From the NCBI GenBank assembly GCA_017592775.1, contig JAGFNJ010000037.1:1-53051 (forward strand): a stretch of DNA of 53,051 nucleotides, in the 5' to 3' direction. A program made the position numbers and the translations under genes. Source of the DNA: Candidatus Accumulibacter conexus (GTDB lineage: Bacteria; Pseudomonadota; Gammaproteobacteria; Burkholderiales; Rhodocyclaceae). This document shows positions 33,786 to 45,664 of the stretch, piece by piece. A model generated the notes under the pieces. The model did not search any database and was not told where the DNA came from. It saw nothing but the letters and a program-made list of their open reading frames with translations. Each line of letters opens with the position of its first letter. Position 1 is the first letter of the stretch.

Positions 33786-33940
33786 GTCCAGAACCGGACT
33801 GGACTGGACGCCCGCCACGGCCAGCAGCCGACTGAGCGATCGGAACACCATCCTGCTCTGGACAATGATCCAGCTACCCATCGATCAACGTCCGTTCATG
33901 GCTATAATAGGTACAAGATTCCATTTTGTCCAGGACAATC
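33786..33940. promoter_or_regulatory. Operator-rich divergent region (repeated TGTCCAG/CTGGACA)
   Basis: The sequence GTCCAG or its complement CTGGAC occurs at 33786-33791, 33799-33804, 33804-33809 and 33858-33863. TTGTCCAGGACAA (33926-33938) is a perfect 13-bp palindrome touching the start of the renalase-like gene. A TATAAT lies at 33903-33908. A TGATCC (33866-33871) with CGT 17 bp later could be an ECF-type promoter. The layout suggests a dimeric repressor such as a MerR-family protein, but no regulator gene is present in the window. Confidence 0.45.
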
Positions 33941-34990
33941 GTGAACGAACTCGAAAGATCCTCGACGCACTCCGGCATTGGCACCAAGGCCGTCGGGGCG
34001 CAGGCTGCTCCCCACCTGGCGCTGATCGGTGCCGGCATCGCTGGCCTGTCCTGCGCCACGCTGCTGCAACAGGCTGGCCTCGAAGTCAGTCTGTTCGACA
34101 AGGGTCGCGGCGTCGGCGGGCGCATGAGCACCCGTCGCGGCGACGGCTGGCAATGCGATCACGGTGCACAATATTTCACCGCCCGCCACCCGGAATTCCG
34201 TGCCGAGGTGGCGCGCTGGCAGCGGGCCGGGGTCGCCGGCCAGTGGCAGCCGAGGCTATGGCTGTTCGATGGCGATGCGACGGCAGGACGCGAGTCGACG
34301 GTCGAGCGCTTCGTCGGTACTCCCGCCATGACGGCACCCGCCCGCCATCTGGCCCGCACGCTGCGCGTACAGGCACCGGCGACCATCCGGCAGATCAGGC
34401 AGCAGGCGCCCGGTTGGCAACTCCTCTCGGCGGAACACGGCTGGCTCGAGCCCCACTTTGCGGTCGTCCTGCTGGCCGCCCCTGCACCGCAGGCGCCAAC
34501 CCTGTTGCCGCAACGCGCCCCCGACCTGGTGGCACTGGCCAGCAGTGCCGTCATGCGCGCCTGTTGGGCCCTGATGCTGCGCTTTGCGGCGCCGGTCGAC
34601 CTGCCGTTCGATGCCGCCTTCGTCAATCAGGGCCCACTGCGCTGGATCGCCCGCAACAGCAGCAAGCCGGGGCGCAGCGGCGACGAGACGTGGCTCCTGC
34701 ATGCCCGCGCCGAATGGAGCGAGGCGCATCTGGAAGAAGATGCCGAAAGCGTCGCAGCAACGCTGCTGCACGCCTTTGGCCAACTCGGCGGTCCGACCCC
34801 GGAAAGCTGGACTGCGCACCGCTGGCGTTACGCCGACACCGAGCCGGCCCTCGCCGAAGGATGCGCCTGGCGTCCGGATGCTGGCCTGGGGCTCTGTGGC
34901 GACTGGCTCAACGGTGGCAAGGTGGAGGGTGCGTGGCTCAGCGGCCGCATGCTGGCGGAACAGGTATTGCGGTCGTTCGCGCGATGTTGA
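33941..34990 (+). CDS. Renalase-like FAD-dependent amine oxidase
   Basis: 349 residues. N-terminal FAD-binding GAGIAGLSCATLLQQAG is followed by FDKGRGVGGRMSTRR and the CDHGAQYFTAR block typical of bacterial renalase-like proteins. The C-terminal GLCGDWLNGGKVEGAWLSG motif completes the FAD site. It probably oxidises a nicotinamide isomer or another small reductant. I chose GTG 33941, with AGGA five bases upstream. It commonly accompanies photolyase and SDR genes in light- or singlet-oxygen-responsive clusters, matching the wrecked photolyase that follows. Confidence 0.85.
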   Translation: MNELERSSTHSGIGTKAVGAQAAPHLALIGAGIAGLSCATLLQQAGLEVSLFDKGRGVGGRMSTRRGDGWQCDHGAQYFTARHPEFRAEVARWQRAGVAGQWQPRLWLFDGDATAGRESTVERFVGTPAMTAPARHLARTLRVQAPATIRQIRQQAPGWQLLSAEHGWLEPHFAVVLLAAPAPQAPTLLPQRAPDLVALASSAVMRACWALMLRFAAPVDLPFDAAFVNQGPLRWIARNSSKPGRSGDETWLLHARAEWSEAHLEEDAESVAATLLHAFGQLGGPTPESWTAHRWRYADTEPALAEGCAWRPDAGLGLCGDWLNGGKVEGAWLSGRMLAEQVLRSFARC

Positions 34991-35002
34991 CACCCATGCC
35001 GA

Positions 35003-35821
35003 ATGGTGGACAGCGAGCACTTCTACACCCGGCGCGACGAGGCGGCGCGGCTGTTTTCGCAACGCAAGCAATGGCTGCTGGAGCACTTCTACCGCCACAT
35101 GCGGGTGCAGCATCGAGTGCTGGTCGATGGCGCTGGCCGACCCGTCGGCGGCCAGTGGAACTTCGACCAGGACAACCGCAAGCCGTGGCCTGGGGCACCC
35201 TCCGAACCGGCAGACTGCCGGGCGTCGCACGACCATTCCGCGCTCTGGCAGACGATCGTCGCCGCCGGCGTCAACAGCTTCGGCGAGGCGAATGCGGCAC
35301 GACTGGCCTGGCCGCTCGACCGCGGCGAAGCGTTGCAGCAGCTCGACGCTTTCATCGAGAACGCCCTGCCCCACTTCGGCGACTTTCAGGACGCAATGAG
35401 CCATCGCTCCTGGCGCATGTTCCACTCGCTGCTGTCGTTTGCACTCAACACCAAGATGCTCGACCCGCGCGAGGTCGTCGCCAGGGCCGAAGCTGCCTGG
35501 CGCGCTGGATCGGTCTCGCTGGCAACTGCCGAGGGCTTCATCCGGCAGATCATCGGCTGGCGCGAATACATTCGCGGCTTCTACTGGACGCACATGCCCC
35601 GCCATGTCGAGCAGAACTTCTCGGCCACGCGCGGGCGCTGCCGGGATGGTTCTGGAACGAATTCGCTCTGCTGGGACTTCTTTGCGCGCAACGCCGGCAA
35701 GCTCTCGACCAATCGGCGCCTCGGCATGGTCTATCGGCAGCTGGCGAAAATGGATGAGGCGACGCGGCGTTCGCTGCAGGTGCAGGCCGACGAACTGCGC
35801 AACGCGCTCGATCGCCTGTGA
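35003..35821 (+). pseudogene. PhrB-type (FeS) photolyase/cryptochrome remnant, two deletions
   Basis: The open frame of 272 codons matches the middle and end of FeS-type photolyase-related proteins (usual length about 510). Visible pieces are EHFYRHMR, GGQWNFDQDNRK, GFIRQIIGWREYIRGFYW and the C-terminal CWDFFARN. The N-terminal about 130 residues are absent. Near 35622 the frame slips: the adjacent frame reads LGHARALPGWFW, the expected continuation. It then jumps directly to the C-terminal NSLCWDFF piece, omitting about 115 residues. The missing part holds the FAD pocket and the four Cys ligands of the 4Fe-4S cluster in this family. It cannot be a working photolyase. A residual function is unlikely. 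Confidence 0.75.
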
Positions 35822-35869
35822 TCCGCGTGTCCCGGTGGTCGGTCATCGCGATCGGCAGATCGCGCAGCG

Positions 35870-36032
35870 GTTCGCCCCGCCGGGAAGCGCGTGGTCGGTG
35901 TTGACAACGAGAGGGGCAAGGGCGATCACCACCATGCAGGGTCTGCCGAGTTGCCTTGCGTCTCTTTAGGGAGTCGACCGGTTGATCGACGACTTTATCG
36001 AGGAGGTCGAGCGATGGAAGCGAGAGCACTGA
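35870..36032 (+). pseudogene. TumE-like toxin C-terminal remnant, frameshifted
   Basis: Reading from 35870 gives RVVGVDNERGKGDHHH, a motif I associate with TumE (DUF6516) toxins. The frame then shifts near 35966-35972 (seven extra bases or equivalent), and the expected tail VDRLIDDFIEEVERWK continues in the next frame to the stop at 36032. That end overlaps the antitoxin start by 19 bp, the usual arrangement. The N-terminal half is gone, replaced by sequence abutting the photolyase remnant. Confidence 0.55.
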
Positions 36033-36373
36033 CCATCACCCTGCAGCCTGACTGGAAGGCAGCGCTGCGCGCAGCGGCACGCAAGGCGTTCGAGGCGGAT
36101 TCTGCGCCGGGCGATCGGCTCAATTTCGAGTCGGCAGCCGCATTTTTCGGCAAGCTGACCGAAGGTCGGTGGGCGATGATTCATGCGCTGCAGGGCGCTG
36201 GCGAAGTACCGGTGCGCGAACTCGCGCGTCGTATCGCCCGGGACACAAAGCGAGTGCACGAAGATGCAAGCGTGCTGGTTGCCCTCGGCTTGATCGAACG
36301 CACGGAACGTGGCGGCCTGCTCTGTTCCCATGACGATATTCATGTCGATATGCATCTGCGGCATGCGGCGTAG
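36014..36373 (+). CDS. TumA-like antitoxin (HVO_A0114-type winged helix)
   Basis: 119 residues. The second half (LTEGRWAMIHALQGAGEV, VRELARRIARDTKRVHEDAS, LGLIERTERG) is a winged-helix domain of the HVO_A0114 / TumA antitoxin type. The gene normally follows a TumE toxin with overlap. Here the toxin is only a fragment, so this is a solitary antitoxin or a free regulator. Frame and start (ATG 36014) look intact, with GAGGAGG-like sequence upstream. Confidence 0.7.
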   Translation: MEARALTITLQPDWKAALRAAARKAFEADSAPGDRLNFESAAAFFGKLTEGRWAMIHALQGAGEVPVRELARRIARDTKRVHEDASVLVALGLIERTERGGLLCSHDDIHVDMHLRHAA

Positions 36374-36492
36374 CGGGAGCCCAGGTTGATGATTCATCCG
36401 ACACCGGAATGCCCGAGAAGCGGACCAGGAAGCAACAGTGACACAGGAACCGTGTCAGGAATGCGAGGCGCTGAAGACACGATTGCCGCTGA

Positions 36493-36606
36493 CCCCTTCC
36501 TGTCCGCGTCTTCATGCAAATGCGCCAGGAAACCGACTACGTCCTGCACCACGCGCAGAAGATCATCGCCATCCTTGCCGCGATGCGTGACTTCACGGAC
36601 CTGCTG
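36493..36606 (+). pseudogene. Displaced N-terminal fragment of a PhrB-type photolyase
   Basis: A short in-frame stretch reads VRVFMQMRQETDYVLHHAQK, then IIAILAAMRDFTDLL. This matches the N-terminal antenna-domain segment of FeS-type photolyase-related proteins, where ETDYVxHHxxK is characteristic. It lies 0.7 kb downstream of the C-terminal remnant, in the wrong order, and runs on in frame into the SWIM gene, whose own ribosome binding site and start come later. Weak similarity may extend to about 36680. Confidence 0.55.
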
Positions 36607-36699
36607 GTACGTGGCATCCTGCGGCAAGCGAATGCGGGGGAACGCAGTACCCGACGAGTTGAACGACTCATCGACGCGGGCCAAAAGGAGGGCTTTGCC

Positions 36700-38457
36700 A
36701 TGGACGACGGTCTGATCACCCCCACCGTGCTCGAAAGTCTCGCTGGCAGCAGCGCCTTTCGGCGTGGCGAAGCGTATTTTTCCGTCGGCGCGGTCGGGCG
36801 ATTGCGGCTGGCTGACGACCGGATCGCCGCACTGGTCGAGGGCAACGAGACCTACCAGGTCGAACTGCGGGACAACCGCGGCGAGCTGGCTGGCGACTGC
36901 AGCTGCCCGCGTGCCGCGGCCGGCCATTTCTGCAAGCATTGCGTCGCTGTCGGCCTGGCATGGTTGGCAGAGCAGGCCGCGCCGGACAAACCCGAGGCAA
37001 CACCGGCAAGAGCCAGGCGGCGGAATCCGTGGCGTGAGATCGAGGCGTACCTGGCGACGCAGCCACCGGCAGCCTTGATCGAGCTGTTGCTGGGCGTCGC
37101 CCGGCGCGATGACCAGCTTTATCAGTCGCTGCGGCTGCACGCCGAGCGCACGGCCGCCGGCGGCGACGTGGCCACCGCCTTCCGGCGGGCAATCGACGAC
37201 GCGACACGCCGCCACGGCTTTGTCGATTGGCGGCAGGCGGCGACTTTCGCCCGTGGCATCGACCAGGTTGCGGATTCGCTGACCGATCTGCTCAAGCCGG
37301 ACACCGCCGCCATGCTGGTCGAACTGCTCGAGTACGCCATCGAGTGTGTCGAGACCGCACTGGAGGAGGTCGATGACTCGAGTGGCCAGGTCGGCGGCAT
37401 CGTCCATCGCCTGGGTGATCTGCACCACAAAGCGTCCAGGATGGCGCGGCCGGAACCGACCGAACTGGCCGAGCGCCTGTTCCACCTGGAGATGACGCTG
37501 CCGTTCAGCCTGTGGAGTTTCGACGCCAATGCCTATCGTGACGTTCTCGGCAAGGCCGGCCTGCGCCGCTACCGGGAACTGGCGGAGGCGGAATGGGGCA
37601 AGGTCAAGCCGGGCGACCGCAAGGACCACTACGATGTCAGCCGCGCCCGCATCACGCGCGTCATGGAGCAACTGGCGACGGCGAGCGGCGACGTCGAGGA
37701 ACTGGTGGCGATCAAGGCGCGAGATCTTGCATCCGGCTATGCTTATCTCGCGATCGCCGAAATCTGGGTCAAGGCCGGGCAGCCGGACAAGGCGCTGGAA
37801 TGGGCGGAACGTGGCCTGAAAGCGTTTCCCGAGCGTCCCGACAACCGCTTGCGCGACTTTCTCGTGGCCGCCTACCTGGAACGTCAGCGCAACGGCGAGG
37901 CGCTGGCTCTGACCTGGGTTCAGTTCGAAGAGAACCCCAGTCTGCAAGCATTCAGCAAGCTGCAGGAGGTCGCCGACAAGCTCGGCATCTGGCCGGTACA
38001 GCGGGAACTGGCACTGACCAGACTCGACGACAGCATCGCCCGCGAGGCGGCGATGACGAACCGCTGGAAGCCGAAGCCGTCGGTCCCCAACCAGTCGCTG
38101 CGGGTCGAGATCGCCCTTTGGGAAGAAGACCTCGACGCGGCTTGGGCGGCGGCCCACCAGGGCATCTGCGATCGCCACCTGCTGATCGCCCTGGCCGGCA
38201 AGCTGGAAGCCGGGCGCCCGGAGGATGCCGTCAGCCTCTACCGCCGCGTCGTGCCACTGATCGTGGAAGACACCAACAACGCGGCCTACGAGGAAGCGAC
38301 GCGGTTGATCCGGAAGGTGGGCAGACTGATGAAGGCGCTGGATCAGTCGAGGGACTTCGGCAACTACCTGGCCGAACTGCGCCTGCAATTCAAGCCGAAA
38401 CGAAACTTCATCAAGCTGCTCGATGGTGTCGCACGTCCGACCGCATCTACCCCATGA
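36700..38457 (+). CDS. SWIM zinc-finger protein
   Basis: 585 residues. Residues about 35-85 contain a SWIM domain with the plan CxC...CxH (CSCPRAAAGHFCKHC). The remaining about 480 residues are helical and TPR-like (KALEWAERGLKAFPERPDNR). SWIM domains bind DNA or protein, and the precise role here is unknown. The start at 36700 is set by AAAAGGAGG eight bases upstream. The open frame continues 62 codons further, but that part is the photolyase fragment. Its stop overlaps an ATG (ATGA) where the 27-bp repeat unit begins. Confidence 0.8.
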   Translation: MDDGLITPTVLESLAGSSAFRRGEAYFSVGAVGRLRLADDRIAALVEGNETYQVELRDNRGELAGDCSCPRAAAGHFCKHCVAVGLAWLAEQAAPDKPEATPARARRRNPWREIEAYLATQPPAALIELLLGVARRDDQLYQSLRLHAERTAAGGDVATAFRRAIDDATRRHGFVDWRQAATFARGIDQVADSLTDLLKPDTAAMLVELLEYAIECVETALEEVDDSSGQVGGIVHRLGDLHHKASRMARPEPTELAERLFHLEMTLPFSLWSFDANAYRDVLGKAGLRRYRELAEAEWGKVKPGDRKDHYDVSRARITRVMEQLATASGDVEELVAIKARDLASGYAYLAIAEIWVKAGQPDKALEWAERGLKAFPERPDNRLRDFLVAAYLERQRNGEALALTWVQFEENPSLQAFSKLQEVADKLGIWPVQRELALTRLDDSIAREAAMTNRWKPKPSVPNQSLRVEIALWEEDLDAAWAAAHQGICDRHLLIALAGKLEAGRPEDAVSLYRRVVPLIVEDTNNAAYEEATRLIRKVGRLMKALDQSRDFGNYLAELRLQFKPKRNFIKLLDGVARPTASTP

Positions 38458-38506
38458 GCCGCGCACAGGCACTTGGCAAACGCCTGGATCCGGTGCTGCG
38501 CGTCGT

Positions 38507-38533
38507 GCCGATCGGCAGGGCTTGCGGGGCCGG
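38507..38533. repeat. 27-bp direct repeat, left copy (possible island boundary)
   Basis: Identical over 27 bp to 51278-51304 and same-oriented. It contains the palindrome GCCGATCGGC. Similarity extends on both sides: a GCGTC 5' of it, GGCG 3' of it, and ATGAGYCGCGC at the upstream gene stop in both copies. The two copies lie 12.8 kb apart and bracket the restriction/toxin-antitoxin block. Confidence 0.7.
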
Positions 38534-38926
38534 TGGCGGCACGGTATGGCCCTGACCATCAGCGATCTGTCGATGGCGCGGGCAAACGCAGGTCAGCTCC
38601 GCTCGCATGCTATAGTGTTTTGCGGGGGGCGATCGCCAGGCTGGTCATTAGACACCGGCGTTGCCAACGCCGGGATGGCACTGACGCATCTGCCGGAAAG
38701 TCTGTGGGACGGGTCCATGGCGCAGCAAACTGTCTTGTTTGGAACGTTCTTGCCAAGTGTGCATACGGGCAGGGTCCCCACGCAAAGTCTTGCATGCATA
38801 TTCCATATCCCGACCCCTACCTGTCGCTCCAGGGAACGCTACGCAATGAAGCCGCGCAACGCCGGTGAACTCAAACGCTGCAGGCCCGAGACATCGCCCC
38901 GGTACAACGATCAAATGAGGTAGCCA
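38534..38926. promoter_or_regulatory. Leader region of the type I R-M operon
   Basis: A stretch of about 390 bp with no supported gene. It holds a TATAGT at 38611-38616, an 8-bp hairpin CCGGCGTT / AACGCCGG at 38655-38673, and a locally AT-richer segment at about 38735-38815 (CTTGCATGCATATTCCATAT). The promoter of the hsdM-led operon should lie here, but I cannot pick one site with confidence. Confidence 0.4.
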
Positions 38927-41785
<2,859 letters not shown>

Positions 41786-41786
<1 letters not shown>

Positions 41787-43519
41787 TGTCCAGAATTCGT
41801 AAACTCGAAATCGCACACTTCAGATCAATTCGGCAACTTGCCTGGTGTCCGAGCGACGGCATCAATTGCCTCATCGGACCGGGTGATAGTGGCAAGTCGT
41901 CAATACTTGACGCGATCGATCTCTGCTTGGGTGCGCGCCGCAACATTCAGTTCACTGATGCTGACTTTCATCGGTTGGACGTCGGGACGCCTATCAGCAT
42001 CTCTGTCACGCTCGGCGAGCTTGATGACGGTTTGAAGAACCTCGAGACCTACGGCATGTTCGTCAGGGGCTTCTATGCAGATTCCGGGCTGATCGAGGAC
42101 GAACCGGAGAAGGATGCTGAAACCGTGTTGACCGTCAGACTCACGGTTGGCAGTGATCTGGAGCCTTCTTGGTCTTTGATCTCGGCACGCGCCGAAGCGC
42201 AGGGGCTTGAGCGAAACCTAAGCTGGGGCGACCGTGTGCGACTTGCGCCCACGCGGATTGGCGTGATGGCTGACTTCCATCTCAGCTGGCGGCGCGGCTC
42301 TGTGTTGAACCGCGTGTCTGATGAACGCGCGGACGCTTCGGCGGCCTTGGCTAAGGCCGCGCGTGATGCCAGGGCCGCCTTCGGCGACGAAGTGCAAGAT
42401 CAACTCGGTGCAACGTTGGGCATCGTCGCGACAACGGCGAAGGAGCTTGGAATTCCAATTGGCGACAACATCAAGGCCATGCTGGATGCGCACTCGGTGT
42501 CGTTCAGCGGCGGAACCATCTCCTTACACGACGCCGAAGGCATTCCACTGCGTGGGCTGGGTATCGGTTCAGCGCGCCTGCTTATCGCAGGTCTTCAACG
42601 GAAGGCGGCGACACGAGCCACAATCATCTTGATAGACGAACTCGAACATGGGTTGGAGCCGCATCGAATCATCCGGCTGCTCGGCTCGCTGGGCGCCAAG
42701 GAGACCCCGCCACCGCTTCAGGTATTCGTGACAACGCACTCACCTGTCGCGCTCCAGGAGTTGGCCGGCAACCAGTTGTTCGTCACACGATCGGGGGCAG
42801 AAGAACACGACGTGCTGAAGGTCGGAACTGCGAATGACATTCAAAGCACGATCCGCAAGTATCCAGACGCCTTTCTCGCCCCTTCGGTCATTGTCTACGA
42901 AGGCGCCAGCGAAGTTGGCCTTGTGCGAGGACTCGATCAGTATCGAGCGGCCAATGGTTACGACGCGATTACCGCTCAAGGCACAGCCCTCCTTGATTGC
43001 GGTGGTGGCGATGCCGACATGCCGTTCAAGCGCGCCTCAGCGTTCCGTGCTTTGGGATACCGGGCCGCCGTCGTCAGGGACGACGACAAGAAACCGACTG
43101 CCGGCGTGGAAGCCGCCTTCATCGCCATCGGTGGCACTGTCGTCGCGTGGCGCGAGGGGCGCGCGCTGGAAGATGAGCTGTTCCTGAGTTTGACCGACGA
43201 TGCCGTCGACAAACTGATAGACCGTGCAATCGAACTGCATGGCGAGGAACTGGTCAATGAGCACATCAAGTCAGCGTCTCAGAATGGGAAGGACTTAAAC
43301 GCCATCCGCATGGAGGCGCTTATCGAAGGCGTCACGACTGAGAGTCGGCAGATCCTCGGCAGGGCCGCGAGGTCGAGAAAGGCCGGCTGGTTCAAGTCGG
43401 TCACATGGATGGAAGCCGTGGCACGGGATGTCGTCGGCCCCGACCTAGAAAGTGCGGAGGTAGGATTTCGAGCGCTAGTTGAGAAGGCGTTCGCGTGGAC
43501 TAGCAATGCCGGGCAGTGA
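41786..43519 (+). CDS. OLD-family ATPase-TOPRIM nuclease (GajA-like)
   Basis: 577 residues. An ABC-type ATPase half has Walker A GPGDSGKS (31-38), Walker B ILIDELEH (281-288) and His318 in TTHSP. A C-terminal TOPRIM half has Glu372 (VYEGASEVG) and the acidic cluster DDD at 432-434. Length, domain order and the UvrD-like neighbour match Gabija defence (GajA senses nucleotides and nicks DNA). It starts inside the hsdS stop (TGATG). Base composition is lower in GC than the flanking hsd genes, suggesting separate origin. Other OLD nucleases pair with UvrD too, so Gabija membership is probable but unproven. Confidence 0.75.
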
Positions 43520-44933
43520 CATCGACCTTCTTGCAATCGACCGCGGCACGGTTAGCGCGCCTGCCGGCTGTGGCAAGACGCACTTGATTGCGGAGGCGCT
43601 CACTCGCCACGCAAGTCCAAAGCCGATCCTCGTCCTGACACACACAAACGCTGGGGTCGCAGCGCTTCGTGGACGGCTTGACTACGCTGGCGTCCCCCCA
43701 AAGGCTTACCGGCTGTCGACGATCGACGGGTGGGCGATGCGGCTGATCGCGACGTTTCCCGCGCGAAGCGCTCATGACCCGGCACTTCTCGAGCTGGCGA
43801 ATCCGGCCGTGGACTATCCGAAGATCCGTGTTGCGGCGATCAACCTGCTGAAGGCAGGGCATGTGAGTGACGTACTGGGCGCGAGCTATGCGCGACTCAT
43901 CGTGGATGAGTATCAGGACTGCTCGATTCGCCAGCATACGGCCGTCGCCTATGCCGCCCAGACCTTGCCGCTCTGCGTACTCGGAGACCCGATGCAGGCG
44001 ATCTTCGGGTTTGGTGCCGACATTCTAGCGAAGTGGCGCGAACAGGTCTGCGCGCACTTCCCATTGGCCGGCGAGCTTGACACGCCGTGGCGATGGATCA
44101 ACGCCGGCGCGGAGGCACTTGGGAACTGGCTGCTCGATGCGCGGGGACGGCTGCTGCGAGGAGAATCCGTTGACCTTCGTGCGGCGCCACCGGCCGTTAG
44201 CTGGGTCGAACTAGATGGTACGGAGGACCACCAGAGACGACTTGCTGCCGCGCGCGTGCGCCCGCCAAACGAAAGCGGGTGCGTCTTGATTATTGGCGAC
44301 AGCACGAACCCTGAGAGCCAACGCCAGTTTGCAAGCCAGACGCCCGGCGCCACAACCGTTGAAGCAGTAGACCTGAAAGACCTGGTCTCGTTTGCACGGA
44401 CCTTCGACCTCACCGCGCCTGATGCGCTGGAGCGACTTGCACAGTTTGCCCAGCGCGTGATGAGCAACGTAGGTGCCGCGGACTTGGTCCGACGCGTGGA
44501 CTCTCTAATGCGCGGCACCGCGAGAAGGCCTCCGTCACATGTTGAAGAGGCTGCGGTCGCATTCCTTCGGGCGCCGTCCCATCGAGCTGCAGTGGACGTC
44601 CTCGTTGAGATCGGGAAGGAAGGTGGAGTCCGAACTCACCGCCCGGCGGTCCTAAGAGCCTGCATCAAGGCTCTTCAGTTGTGTGATTCAGCAGGCGGAG
44701 TATCGCTTCATGATGCGGCGATCCGAATGCGTGAACAGAATCGTCTTCTTGGAAGACCGCTGCCGCGACGGGCGGTCGGCAGCACCCTGCTCTTGAAGGG
44801 CCTCGAAGCGGAGGTCGCTGTTATCCTGAACGCTGACGGATTGGATCGACGCAACCTCTATGTCGCTATGACGCGTGGATCGCACGCTCTTACGGTGTGC
44901 TCGCGTACCCCCGTACTAAACCCATCGATGTGA
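43506..44933 (+). CDS. UvrD/Rep-like helicase (GajB-like)
   Basis: 475 residues, close to GajB. Walker A is APAGCGKTH (18-26), Walker B VDEYQDCS has Asp134-Glu135, motif III is [11 protein letters not shown], motif V is [13 protein letters not shown] and motif VI is [13 protein letters not shown]. It is a compact superfamily 1 helicase without extra nuclease domain. It overlaps the OLD-family gene by 14 bp, so the two are translated together. It should activate or couple to the nuclease as GajB does with GajA. Confidence 0.78.
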   Translation: MPGSDIDLLAIDRGTVSAPAGCGKTHLIAEALTRHASPKPILVLTHTNAGVAALRGRLDYAGVPPKAYRLSTIDGWAMRLIATFPARSAHDPALLELANPAVDYPKIRVAAINLLKAGHVSDVLGASYARLIVDEYQDCSIRQHTAVAYAAQTLPLCVLGDPMQAIFGFGADILAKWREQVCAHFPLAGELDTPWRWINAGAEALGNWLLDARGRLLRGESVDLRAAPPAVSWVELDGTEDHQRRLAAARVRPPNESGCVLIIGDSTNPESQRQFASQTPGATTVEAVDLKDLVSFARTFDLTAPDALERLAQFAQRVMSNVGAADLVRRVDSLMRGTARRPPSHVEEAAVAFLRAPSHRAAVDVLVEIGKEGGVRTHRPAVLRACIKALQLCDSAGGVSLHDAAIRMREQNRLLGRPLPRRAVGSTLLLKGLEAEVAVILNADGLDRRNLYVAMTRGSHALTVCSRTPVLNPSM

Positions 44934-45664
44934 CGGCCTTGGACCTGCGCTCAGCAACCTTCACGGAGTCTGTCGTCGAGCAAGCCGCACTGGTGTGGCT
45001 TGACAGCGCGGGCTGGCAGGCCCGCAACGGCGCCGAGATTGCTTCCGGAGAACCTGCCGCCGAGCGCGGCGACTTCGGGCAAGTGGTTCTGGCGCAGCGC
45101 CTGCGCCATGCGCTCGCGCGGCCAAACCCGGCGCTGCCCGCCGCGGCAATGGAAGACGCCCTCCGCAAACTGACGCGATCCGCAGGCTGGGACATCATTG
45201 TTCGCAACCGCGCGCTGCATCGCCCGCTGGTGGACGGCGTCACGGTTGAGTACCGCGACGCCGGCGGCAGCATCCGTGGCGCGCAGGCGCGGGTGATCAA
45301 CTTCAACGACCCGGCAGGCAGCGACTGGCTGGCGGTGAACCAGTTCAGCGTCGTCGAGCACAAGCACTCGTGGCTGCCGGACGTGGTGCTCTGCGTAGAC
45401 GGCGTTCTGCTGGCGGTGTTGGAACTCAAGAACGCTGCTGCCGAGAAGGCGACGATCTGGAGCGCCGTCCCGCGACTCCAGAGTTACCAAGCCCGGGTGC
45501 CAGTGCTGTTCGCACCGAACGCGGTGCTCGCCGTTTCCGATGGGTCGTATGCGCGCGTGGGCACACTCGGCGCCGGGCGCGAGTGGTTCAAGCACTTGTG
45601 CACCTTCGCGGGCGATACGCTGGCCAAGGCCTACGTTCCCGGGCGTCAGGAAGCACGAAGGTGA
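44930..45664 (+). CDS. Stand-alone HsdR nuclease domain (duplicated hsdR 5' end)
   Basis: 244 residues that align, nearly without gaps, to residues 2-229 of the full HsdR encoded at 46665. The PD-(D/E)xK site is intact: Asp151, Glu165 and Lys167 (LPDVV ... LELKNA). The helicase part is absent; the protein ends with its own tail RQEARR at a stop overlapping the next gene. At DNA level parts look about 90% identical to the downstream copy. GTG start overlaps the helicase stop (GTGA). It may be a recombination scar or a retained free nuclease domain. Confidence 0.8.
   Translation: MTALDLRSATFTESVVEQAALVWLDSAGWQARNGAEIASGEPAAERGDFGQVVLAQRLRHALARPNPALPAAAMEDALRKLTRSAGWDIIVRNRALHRPLVDGVTVEYRDAGGSIRGAQARVINFNDPAGSDWLAVNQFSVVEHKHSWLPDVVLCVDGVLLAVLELKNAAAEKATIWSAVPRLQSYQARVPVLFAPNAVLAVSDGSYARVGTLGAGREWFKHLCTFAGDTLAKAYVPGRQEARR

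Noticed and set aside
35640-35670. Cloning artefact at the GAATTC (35658-35663) in the photolyase junction
   Set aside because: A restriction site there is suggestive but occurs by chance. The other damage nearby (N-terminal loss, broken toxin) points to a natural decay locus.
38423-38923. 166-codon open frame before hsdM
   Set aside because: Runs through the 27-bp repeat and the probable promoter region. Composition and lack of homology argue against a gene.
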